This document shows positions 1-5,067 of a stretch of 5,067 bases of DNA, one piece after another. Origin of the DNA: an uncultured Eubacteriaceae bacterium (GTDB taxonomy: Bacteria > Bacillota > Clostridia > Eubacteriales > UBA1433); assembly GCA_937914785.1 (NCBI GenBank), contig CALGIV010000283.1:1-5067 (forward strand), written 5' to 3'. How positions within the stretch are numbered: position 1 is the stretch's first letter; every line of letters starts with the position of its first letter. The translations under genes were made by a program, and so were the position numbers. The notes beneath the pieces were generated by a model. The model was not told where the DNA came from. It did not search any database and worked only from the letters and a program-made list of their open reading frames with translations.

Positions 1-939
1 GCAACAGATGAGACTTTTTTTGATGATTTAAATGCTGCAAACGGCCTTTTAAAGACACCTCCTGCAATCACACCGATATTTTCATATTTAGAGCCCTTGG
101 ATCCAAACGGGTATTTTCTTTTTAAACCGGAAGAAGACTCCGTTGCCATTTATGTACAGACACTGCATAATGCAGAGGCGATGATCAAAGATTACTTTGG
201 CCAAGATGGTTACGGATATCGCATACAGATTGAAGGAGAGATTTTATATTTTAATGGCAAGATTGAAGAAGCGATCAGTCTTGCAGAGTCGCATATTGAG
301 CTTCAGCTCAAAAGAGAGAACTATATATTGGCTACGATGGCTTCTTATCTGCTTTTGCGGTGTTATCTGGCGTCGGGTGACAGCGAAGGGACGGAGAGGA
401 TGATCCTGCAGGTTATCAAGTGGTCGAAAAGCGCGCCGGATGTGCCGTATGCAAAAATGTATCAAACGATTCGAGATTGGATAAATTTGACGACGGGGTG
501 GAGCGGAGATACACCGCGCTTTCATACTACACCGCGTGGAACGATGTATCCCGCGCTTGAAGACAGGCGGGAAGCTGTTCAAAAGGGAATTGCTGAACTG
601 GGGCCGACAGAGCAGCCAATCTATGATTTTGTCAAGATGACGTATCCGGCGATTTGCACACACAGGGAACTCTATATGCAAATCTTTTATGCAATGGCGC
701 ATTACTCGATTGGGGATTATAAGCAAGCGAACGAAATATTTTATCAGGCTTATGTCTGGTCGCGGCAGAACGATATTATTATGCCCTTTGCGGAGTGCGG
801 GAAACATGTGACGCTTTTATTGGACGGCATTGAACAGCGTGGCGATGTTGATCAGGTCTGGATAAAGAAGGTTCGCTCGCTGGCAAATCAGTATGAAGTT
901 CATTTGGCGAAATTTCGAAAAGATTATATTCATATATAA
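1..939 (+). CDS. LuxR-family (MalT-like) regulator, C-terminal part, apparently lacking its HTH
   Basis: The frame is open from the first base, so this is the 3' part (312 visible residues) of a longer gene; a TTG at position 97 is an internal Leu codon, not a convincing start. The protein is helical and TPR-like. It resembles the region between the ATPase domain and the HTH in Firmicutes LuxR/MalT-type regulators: a GEILYFNGKIEEAI segment followed by a helical pair ending YLASGD, then the late IIMPFAECGKHVTLLL motif and a final ANQYEVHLAKFRKDY helix, which normally leads straight into the LuxR HTH. Here TAA follows after IHI, so no DNA-binding domain is encoded in frame. Remains of one seem to follow at 940-1017. 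Family assignment rests on recalled pattern similarity. The gene may be a pseudogene, or a regulator that has lost DNA binding; the ligand is unknown. The N-terminal ATPase part would lie left of the window. Confidence 0.68.
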   Translation, partial: ATDETFFDDLNAANGLLKTPPAITPIFSYLEPLDPNGYFLFKPEEDSVAIYVQTLHNAEAMIKDYFGQDGYGYRIQIEGEILYFNGKIEEAISLAESHIELQLKRENYILATMASYLLLRCYLASGDSEGTERMILQVIKWSKSAPDVPYAKMYQTIRDWINLTTGWSGDTPRFHTTPRGTMYPALEDRREAVQKGIAELGPTEQPIYDFVKMTYPAICTHRELYMQIFYAMAHYSIGDYKQANEIFYQAYVWSRQNDIIMPFAECGKHVTLLLDGIEQRGDVDQVWIKKVRSLANQYEVHLAKFRKDYIHI

Positions 940-1017
940 ATTTACTGACTTGGCAGTGTTTTGATGTTAGTGTCCCTGGAAGGCATATTAAATGAAATAT
1001 CGGTAAAAACAAATATA
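940..1017 (+). pseudogene. Degenerate remnant of a LuxR-type HTH domain
   Basis: This stretch directly follows the stop of the MalT-like regulator, where its LuxR HTH should begin. In the second frame, 941-958 reads FTDLAV; in the regulator's own frame, 961-1017 reads LMLVSLEGILNEISVKTNI. Joined, they resemble the first two helices of a LuxR HTH, whose consensus is roughly LTpREreVLrLvaeG followed by lsNkEIAekLfIS. The last helix (TVKnHl...) is missing, and the following bases are already the start of rtcB. At least a stop codon (937-939) and two frame changes separate the pieces, so one sequencing error would not restore the domain. This is inferred from a short, degenerate match and could be coincidence. 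Confidence 0.42.
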
Positions 1018-2090
1018 TGACGGATTTAAAAATCTTTGCAAAATCTATTGAACCTGAAGCGCTGGATCAGGTGATGACTTTACTCCGGCAGGAAGCGTTT
1101 CAACACTGCAAGGTACGGATTATGCCGGATGTGCATGTCGGAAAAGGCTGTGTGATTGGTTTTACTGCCGATCTGGGCGATAAAGTGATTCCGAACATCG
1201 TTGGTGTCGATATCGGATGTGGAATGCTGACGATTGCCCTTGACAGAGCAGAAATCAATTTTGCAGCGTTAGACCGTCTGATCAGAGAAAAGATACCTTT
1301 CGGGCGCAATGTTCATAAAAAACCATCAACATCCTTTGATGCGTTGAAAGAATTGCATTGCTTAAGTGCCTTGAAAGAACGCGCCCGGTTTGAAAAAAGC
1401 ATTGGCACGCTCGGTGGCGGCAATCATTTCATTGAAGTCGATGAGGATGAAGAAGGTAATTATTATCTGATTATCCACACAGGAAGCCGGAATCTGGGTA
1501 AACAGGTGGCGGATTATTATCAGAAGAAAGCGATTGAACGATTACAGGACAAAAATGCGCTGCCGAGAGAGCTGTGTTATCTTGAAGGCGACGACCGCGA
1601 AGCGTATTTGCACGATATGCTTTTGTGTCAATGTTTTGCTTCAGTGAATCGGGCGGCAATCGCCGAAGTTATAATGCATCATTTTTCTTTCAAAGAAGTA
1701 CGCCGTTTTGAAACTATCCACAATTATATCGATCTGACGGATAACATTGTTCGCAAAGGAGCAATCAGTGCGAAAGAAGGCGAGTTGTTGCTGATTCCCA
1801 TCAATATGCGGGATGGTTGTATTCTTGGCGTAGGCAGGGGTAATACAGATTGGAACTGTTCCGCTCCGCACGGCGCCGGCAGAATTTTAAGCAGAACAAA
1901 AGCGAAGGAACAATTGAATATTGAAGAATATGAAAGAGCGATGCAGGGCATCTATACGACATCGCTATCAAAAAAGACATTGGATGAAGCGCCGATGGCG
2001 TATAAAAACTTGAATGAAATCGTCTCTCAGGTCGCAGACACAATCGAAGTCCTTACAATTTTAAAGCCTGTCTTTAACTTTAAGGCTTAA
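1017..2090 (+). CDS. rtcB: RtcB-family RNA ligase (3'-phosphate/5'-OH joining)
   Basis: The 357-residue protein matches the GTP- and Mn2+-dependent RtcB ligases, which join RNA 2',3'-cyclic-phosphate or 3'-phosphate ends to 5'-OH ends in RNA repair or tRNA healing. Visible family motifs in order: RIMPDVHVGKGCVIG (35-48), VGVDIGCGM with metal ligands Asp65 and Cys68, GGGNH with His137, HTGSRNLG with His154, ETIHNYID with His235, and SAPHGAGR with His285, the residue that carries GMP in characterised RtcBs. The C-terminus DEAPMAYKNL...KPVFNFKA is also typical. It is a little shorter than E. coli RtcB (about 408 residues), and the IPINMRDG variant suggests a bacterial subgroup. All catalytic residues are present, so it should be active. 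The ATG at 1017 fits the usual start of the family, but no Shine-Dalgarno sequence lies before it; it overlaps the TGA (1018-1020) of the upstream HTH remnant frame. No rtcA or archease gene is seen nearby. Confidence 0.95.
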   Translation: MTDLKIFAKSIEPEALDQVMTLLRQEAFQHCKVRIMPDVHVGKGCVIGFTADLGDKVIPNIVGVDIGCGMLTIALDRAEINFAALDRLIREKIPFGRNVHKKPSTSFDALKELHCLSALKERARFEKSIGTLGGGNHFIEVDEDEEGNYYLIIHTGSRNLGKQVADYYQKKAIERLQDKNALPRELCYLEGDDREAYLHDMLLCQCFASVNRAAIAEVIMHHFSFKEVRRFETIHNYIDLTDNIVRKGAISAKEGELLLIPINMRDGCILGVGRGNTDWNCSAPHGAGRILSRTKAKEQLNIEEYERAMQGIYTTSLSKKTLDEAPMAYKNLNEIVSQVADTIEVLTILKPVFNFKA

Positions 2091-2147
2091 GAAAGAGTAT
2101 CGCACATATAAATAAAAAGACTTAAATTTTAATACAGTAACGTTGGT

Positions 2148-2153
2148 TATAAT
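2148..2153 (+). promoter_or_regulatory. Probable -10 box for the EIIC-EAL gene
   Basis: A perfect TATAAT lies in the gap after rtcB, about 35 bases before the chosen GTG start. The -35 region at the right spacing (around 2125-2130) is only an AT-rich AATTTT and does not match TTGACA, so the promoter is supported mainly by the -10 box. It suggests the EIIC-EAL gene can be transcribed separately from rtcB, which has no clear terminator after it. Confidence 0.5.
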
Positions 2154-2178
2154 ATTTTTGACAACTAGTGGATAGTGT

Positions 2179-2183
2179 GGAGG
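2179..2183 (+). promoter_or_regulatory. Ribosome binding site that sets the EIIC-EAL start
   Basis: GGAGG ends five bases before the GTG at 2189. The earlier in-frame GTG at 2168 has no Shine-Dalgarno sequence before it, and this GGAGG would lie inside its coding sequence. The start is therefore placed at 2189; the ATG at 2204 is a weaker alternative because its spacing would be 20 bases. Confidence 0.7.
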
Positions 2184-2188
2184 CGAAG

Positions 2189-4291
2189 GTGAAGAGCTTT
2201 TTAATGCGTTTGTTTGACTGGATAGAAACCCTCGTTATCGTGCGGGCAATTCGAAAGGGATTTATCATGGCGATCCCTGTTTTAATGATCGGTTCCTTTT
2301 GTCTGGTTTTAAATAATCTGCCGATTCAGGCGTATCAGGATTTTATCAAAGTATCGTTTTATAATGGTATTATTTCTAACATCTTTGTCTTTATGTATAA
2401 TGGAACGTTTGGCATCCTTTCTTTATATATCGTGATTTTCATCAGTATCAGCTATGCGCAAATCAATGAATTGAAAGCACCTTATATTTACGGTGCACCG
2501 CTTACGGCATTGGCCTGCTTTGTGATATTAAGCGGCGTTTTTACCGAAGGAGTAACCGTTAGCGTACTTGGTGTGACCGGTTTGTTCAACGCGGTATTGT
2601 CTTCTTATCTGGCGTCGTTGTTGTATACCAAATTGGCCCCGATGCGTTCGCTTATGTTTAAGGCATATTCGGACGGTGCGGATGCGGATTTTAATAATAC
2701 TATTTCGGCGATTTTTCCTGCAGCGATTACAATTCTTATTTTTGCAGTATTTAATATGATCATCGTCTTGGTTTTTAAAGTGTCAGGCTTTCAGGAATTG
2801 TTTATCAATTTTGCGAACAGAATTTTCCATAATATGGGAAGAACGCTGTTTTCAAGTATGTTGTATTTATTTGTGTCAAGCATTTTGTGGTTCTTTGGCG
2901 TTCATGGCAGCGATGTTTTAGAAAATGTTTCGGATACGCTGTTTGTGCCGGCCATCGATATGAATGCGGCGGCTGTGGCCGCCGGACAGCCTGCAACTGA
3001 GATTTTCTCAAAGACCTTTTTCGACGTGTTCATCCTGATGGGCGGTTGCGGTACGGCGCTGTGCCTGCTCGTAGCGTTGCTGATTGGCAGCAAGCAGCGC
3101 AGCAGCAAGAACTTGTCGAAGATGGCGGCATTGCCGATGTTGTTTAATATCAACGAACCGATGGTATACGGGTTGCCGATCGCTTTTAATCCCATTATGT
3201 TCATTCCGTTTATTTTAACGCCGATCGCGTTGTTGCTGGTCTCGACGGCGGCAGTTAAATTGGGACTTGTGCCGGTGCCGGTTGCGCCGGTGAATTGGAC
3301 TACGCCGATCTTTTGGGGCGGCTATATTGCCACGGGCTCAATTTCCGGTGCGATTTTGCAATTGGTGAATCTCGGCATCGGAACGTGCATCTATATGCCG
3401 TTTGTGAGGATGTATGATGAGGAGAAGTTGAAAAGTGCTCATCGAAAAGTGGAATACCTTTGGCAGCAACTGCAGGAATCTCAGAAGAAAAAAACGTCGA
3501 TTGTGCTGACTGCGATGGCGGGTACATATGGTTCCACGGCCAAAATGCTGGGACTGGACATTAAGCATGCCATTGCCAACGATGAATTTATGCTGTATTA
3601 TCAGCCGCAATACGATCATATGGACAATTGCATCGGTGCAGAGGCATTGCTGCGCTGGAATCATCCAATTTTCGGGATGATCGAGCCGCCGCTCATCATC
3701 CGGCTGGCGGAAGAAATGGATTTATTATACGAGTTGGAATGCTGTGTAATAAAGCGGGCGATCAGCGACAGTAAAGTGGTTTTTATGCACCTGCCCCGTG
3801 TGTTTAATATCTCTGTAAATGTAACGGTAAAAAGTCTGGAGCATGATGACTTCGAGGAATTTTTGCAAAGGATGGTCAAAAAATACGACATTCAAAAAGG
3901 AAGAATTGGGCTGGAAATAACAGAACAGATGGCGCTGCAGTCGAAGCAGCAGATGAGTGAGCGTCTCAACCGCATTCACCAAATGGGTTATCAGTTGGTC
4001 GTTGATGATTTTTCAATGGGGCATACATCACTGAAATATTTACAGAACAATCATATCGATATGGTAAAATTGGATGGGGAAATGATTCGCGATATTCATA
4101 ACCTGCGCAACAGGGAGATTATCGACTCGATCATTTATTTGTCGCGCTCTTTGCATTTTACCGTTTTGGCAGAATTTGTTGAAACGCGCGAACAACGGGA
4201 CTTTTTAAAGGAGCTCGGTTGCCTGGCGTATCAGGGGTATTATTATAGCCCGGCCATCTCGCTGGACGATTTATTAAAGCTTTTGGGATAA
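2189..4291 (+). CDS. PTS EIIC sugar permease fused to EAL c-di-GMP phosphodiesterase
   Basis: A 700-residue membrane protein with two complete domains (numbering from GTG 2189). Residues about 10-408 are a PTS EIIC of the lactose/cellobiose/chitobiose family, opening with an RAIRKGFIMAIPVLMIGSF-type segment and with about ten hydrophobic segments. WFFGVHG carries His239 and FNINEP carries Glu323; their spacing of 84 equals that of the substrate-contacting His250 and Glu334 I recall for Bacillus cereus ChbC. A charged helical linker (about 410-440) leads to a cytoplasmic EAL domain (about 455-700) that hydrolyses c-di-GMP to pGpG. Its catalytic set is complete: Glu485 (EALLRW), Asn544, Glu576 and Glu579 (LEITE), Asp606 and Asp607 (DDF), Lys627 (VKLD), Glu662 and Glu665 (AEFVET), Gln682 (QGYYY). 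The spacings match RocR within one residue. No GGDEF domain and no EIIA or EIIB are present. Likely role (inference): a sugar-responsive phosphodiesterase, with or without transport; the sugar is unknown, beta-linked disaccharides being the best guess. A putative -10 box precedes it and a terminator follows. Confidence 0.93.
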   Translation: MKSFLMRLFDWIETLVIVRAIRKGFIMAIPVLMIGSFCLVLNNLPIQAYQDFIKVSFYNGIISNIFVFMYNGTFGILSLYIVIFISISYAQINELKAPYIYGAPLTALACFVILSGVFTEGVTVSVLGVTGLFNAVLSSYLASLLYTKLAPMRSLMFKAYSDGADADFNNTISAIFPAAITILIFAVFNMIIVLVFKVSGFQELFINFANRIFHNMGRTLFSSMLYLFVSSILWFFGVHGSDVLENVSDTLFVPAIDMNAAAVAAGQPATEIFSKTFFDVFILMGGCGTALCLLVALLIGSKQRSSKNLSKMAALPMLFNINEPMVYGLPIAFNPIMFIPFILTPIALLLVSTAAVKLGLVPVPVAPVNWTTPIFWGGYIATGSISGAILQLVNLGIGTCIYMPFVRMYDEEKLKSAHRKVEYLWQQLQESQKKKTSIVLTAMAGTYGSTAKMLGLDIKHAIANDEFMLYYQPQYDHMDNCIGAEALLRWNHPIFGMIEPPLIIRLAEEMDLLYELECCVIKRAISDSKVVFMHLPRVFNISVNVTVKSLEHDDFEEFLQRMVKKYDIQKGRIGLEITEQMALQSKQQMSERLNRIHQMGYQLVVDDFSMGHTSLKYLQNNHIDMVKLDGEMIRDIHNLRNREIIDSIIYLSRSLHFTVLAEFVETREQRDFLKELGCLAYQGYYYSPAISLDDLLKLLG

Positions 4292-4314
4292 AAGATAGTC
4301 ATAATATGAAACAG

Positions 4315-4345
4315 AGCCGGTGCATCAAGCACCGGCTTTTGTTTG
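4315..4345 (+). terminator. Rho-independent terminator after EIIC-EAL, possibly shared with dfx
   Basis: AGCCGGTGC (4315-4323) pairs perfectly with GCACCGGCT (4329-4337) around a five-base ATCAA loop, followed by TTTGTTTG. It starts 24 bases after the EIIC-EAL stop. On the minus strand the same GC-rich stem lies about 33 bases after the dfx stop, with a weaker T-rich tail (CTGTTTC), so it may serve both convergent genes. Confidence 0.9.
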
Positions 4346-4370
4346 TATCAAATTGTATCGATCGATCCGA

Positions 4371-4754
4371 TCAGCCTTTCGCAGACCATAATCCGTGCAG
4401 ATTGCAGTATTCGTAGACGATGACCGGGCTTTTGGCATCGTAGAGCACAAAGTCGGCTTCCGGTTTGTCGCCCGGACATAAGAAAATGCGTTGAACGCGG
4501 TTGTCCTGTGCGGCGATGATCCACTGTATGTAGTGTTCGGCCAGCATTGGATGGGCTACGGAGCCTACCTGAACGTGCAGCCTGTCGCCGTCGCGCTTTA
4601 ATTCCGGTACATGTTTTTCGCCCGCGGCATCCGTGGTATTCGGTTTTAGCAGTTCCATATCTTCGCCGCAGCAGATGGGATTTACGCCGCCGTCGTTGAT
4701 GATCCCGAATAGATTCCCGCAATGATTGCATCTGTAAAATTTTCTTTCTTCCAT
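4371..4754 (-). CDS. dfx: Desulfoferrodoxin, class I (two-iron) superoxide reductase
   Basis: The 127-residue cytoplasmic protein reduces superoxide to hydrogen peroxide without releasing oxygen, a defence used by anaerobes and normally fed by rubredoxin. The N-terminal desulforedoxin-like domain (1-36) keeps all four iron ligands of center I: Cys9, Cys12, Cys28 and Cys29 (YRCNHCGN and ICCGEDM). The C-terminal catalytic domain keeps the center II ligands His48, His68, His74, Cys117 and His120 (EKHVP, AHPMLAEHY, CNLHG), and the Glu46-Lys47 pair that lies near the substrate site. Length and Cys positions match the Desulfovibrio two-iron enzymes. The start is the ATG at 4754, because AAAGGAG lies eight bases upstream and family members begin just before KFY; the 23-codon in-frame extension upstream crosses this ribosome site and the promoter. 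The gene is convergent with EIIC-EAL and has its own promoter, so it appears to be monocistronic. Confidence 0.96.
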   Translation of the reverse strand: MEERKFYRCNHCGNLFGIINDGGVNPICCGEDMELLKPNTTDAAGEKHVPELKRDGDRLHVQVGSVAHPMLAEHYIQWIIAAQDNRVQRIFLCPGDKPEADFVLYDAKSPVIVYEYCNLHGLWSAKG

Positions 4755-4762
4755 AGAATTTG

Positions 4763-4769
4763 CTCCTTT
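4763..4769 (-). promoter_or_regulatory. Ribosome binding site of dfx
   Basis: On the minus strand this reads AAAGGAG, eight bases before the ATG at 4754. It decides the start of dfx against the longer in-frame upstream extension. Confidence 0.85.
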
Positions 4770-4772
4770 CGG

Positions 4773-4789
4773 TGGAAAACCAGTTTCCA
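4773..4789. promoter_or_regulatory. Inverted repeat in the dfx 5' leader, possible operator
   Basis: TGGAAA and TTTCCA form a perfect six-base dyad separated by ACCAG. It begins six bases after the dfx -10 box and ends four bases before the ribosome site, so it covers the expected transcription start. It could be an operator or a short mRNA hairpin. It matches no regulator site that I recognise. Confidence 0.35.
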
Positions 4790-4794
4790 TCTTT

Positions 4795-4823
4795 ATTATA
4801 ACGTAAAATTGGGATAACAGCAA
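4795..4823 (-). promoter_or_regulatory. Promoter of dfx
   Basis: On the minus strand there is a perfect TATAAT (4800 down to 4795), with TTGCTG (4823 down to 4818) at a 17-base spacing; the -35 matches the consensus at three positions. Transcription would start near 4788, giving a leader of about 34 bases. Confidence 0.6.
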
Positions 4824-4994
4824 TTATTTGTGTATATCTCCGGATATGCCAAAATGATAAAAGTGTCGGAATGGAGTTTTACTGTGAATAGCGGCATTGT
4901 TTTGTAAGGTGTATGATTTTAAAAAGAATAGAAGGTGTTTAAATCTGTTGGTTGTTTGGATGAAGCTCTTGTATCGCTTTTAAAGACAAATGAA
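4824..4994. other. Non-coding stretch between the dfx promoter and the right-hand terminator
   Basis: No convincing gene is seen. Open frames are tiny (17 codons from ATG 4854; 33 codons from GTG 4935, which runs through the terminator) and lack good ribosome sites. The stretch holds a small dyad at 4834-4847 (ATATC, four bases, GATAT) upstream of the dfx -35 box, and a segment at 4892-4904 complementary to the terminator at 4995-5034. A small plus-strand RNA ending at that terminator is possible, but no good plus-strand promoter was found. Confidence 0.4.
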
Positions 4995-5022
4995 AAACGG
5001 CAAAACACAAAGTGCAATGCCG
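4892..5022 (+). repeat. Long-range inverted repeat that could compete with the terminator hairpin
   Basis: CGGCATTGTTTTG (4892-4904) is complementary to two neighbouring pieces of the terminator: CGGCATTG to CAATGCCG (5015-5022), and TTTTG to CAAAA (5001-5005), leaving a nine-base bulge (5006-5014). Pairing here would use bases 5018-5022 of the terminator's 3' arm, so the two structures exclude each other. The complementarity is seen directly; any function is inferred. Confidence 0.45.
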
Positions 5023-5034
5023 TTTGTTTTTTAT
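4995..5034 (+). terminator. Rho-independent terminator, probably bidirectional
   Basis: AAACGGCA (4995-5002) pairs with TGCCGTTT (5018-5025). The 15-base loop contains a further CAC/GTG pairing, and GTTTTTT follows. On the minus strand the stem is followed by TTTTTCATTT, so it could equally end a minus-strand gene entering from the right. No gene ends just upstream on the plus strand. Confidence 0.72.
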
Positions 5035-5043
5035 AAATTCATT

Positions 5044-5067
5044 TTAAGCGAGGGTGTTTATTCTATC
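5044..5067 (-). CDS. Possible last seven codons of a minus-strand gene
   Basis: Read on the minus strand from the right edge, one frame gives DRINTLA and then TAA (5046 down to 5044). The other two frames stop at once or after two codons. The stop lies about 20 bases before a hairpin with a T-run in that direction, as expected for a gene end. Seven codons cannot identify a product, and the edge could also be non-coding. Confidence 0.25.
   Translation of the reverse strand, partial: DRINTLA

Noticed and set aside
950..991. Promoter for rtcB in the gap after the regulator
   Set aside because: TTGGCA at 950 and TTGATG at 961 resemble -35 boxes, but no good TATAAT-like box lies at the right spacing.
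2064..2088. Stem AAGCCT/AGGCTT at the end of rtcB as a terminator
   Set aside because: It has only six pairs, a 13-base loop, lies within coding sequence, and no T-run follows.
2158..2163. Perfect TTGACA as a -35 box for the EIIC-EAL gene
   Set aside because: At 17 bases downstream the sequence is AGGCGA, inside the ribosome site, with no -10 box, so it is probably chance.
3338..3664. A 108-codon minus-strand frame opposite the EIIC-EAL gene, and similar antisense frames opposite the regulator and rtcB
   Set aside because: They lie wholly opposite strongly supported genes, show no recognisable motifs, and have low-complexity shadow-like composition.
4357..4366. Ten-base palindrome ATCGATCGAT between the convergent genes
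   Set aside because: A short simple-repeat palindrome downstream of both genes; no known role and easily due to chance.
4348..4731. A 127-codon minus-strand frame overlapping dfx
   Set aside because: It is Arg-rich and out of frame with dfx, whose cysteine and histidine ligands are all accounted for; it is a shadow.
4794..4808. PerR-like box near the dfx -10
   Set aside because: Only one half-site (TTATAAT) is present, and it coincides with the -10 box; the second half is missing.
4854..4907. A 17-codon frame starting at ATG 4854
   Set aside because: It has no ribosome site, no recognisable features and is too short to support.
4935..5036. A 33-codon frame from GTG 4935
   Set aside because: It runs through the terminator hairpin and has no proper Shine-Dalgarno sequence.

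Overview
The window reads as chromosomal DNA from an anaerobic, low-to-mid-GC Bacillota (Clostridia or Negativicutes type). The clues are a two-iron superoxide reductase of the kind used by anaerobes, a MalT-like LuxR-family regulator with a TPR-like domain typical of Firmicutes, a GTG start behind a GGAGG ribosome site, and AT-rich intergenic DNA with TATAAT boxes. The sequence alone does not fix the genus. No tRNA, rRNA, CRISPR array or insertion sequence was seen.

Layout. Positions 1-939 (+) hold the C-terminal 312 residues of a LuxR-type regulator whose reading frame enters from the left edge. It stops just before the place where the DNA-binding domain should be, and the next 78 bases look like a frameshifted remnant of that domain. 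The remnant runs straight into rtcB (1017-2090, +), an intact RNA ligase that joins 3'-phosphate and 5'-OH ends. After a 98-base gap (with a TATAAT box) comes a 700-residue membrane protein (2189-4291, +). It is a complete phosphotransferase-system EIIC sugar permease of the chitobiose/cellobiose type fused to a complete EAL cyclic-di-GMP phosphodiesterase domain. A strong hairpin terminator at 4315-4345 separates it from a convergent gene, dfx (4371-4754, -), encoding a class I desulfoferrodoxin/superoxide reductase with its own promoter and ribosome site. The last 313 bases hold the dfx control region, an apparently non-coding stretch, a second hairpin terminator (4995-5034), and possibly the last seven codons of a minus-strand gene entering from the right.

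How they work together. The genes do not form one obvious pathway. The EIIC-EAL protein is the most striking item: both halves keep their key residues (permease His239 and Glu323; all EAL catalytic residues), and no EIIA or EIIB gene is present. It may therefore act as a sugar-gated c-di-GMP phosphodiesterase, or as a transporter using EIIB from elsewhere while also degrading c-di-GMP. RtcB and superoxide reductase both fit repair or stress roles, but nothing in the sequence shows shared regulation.
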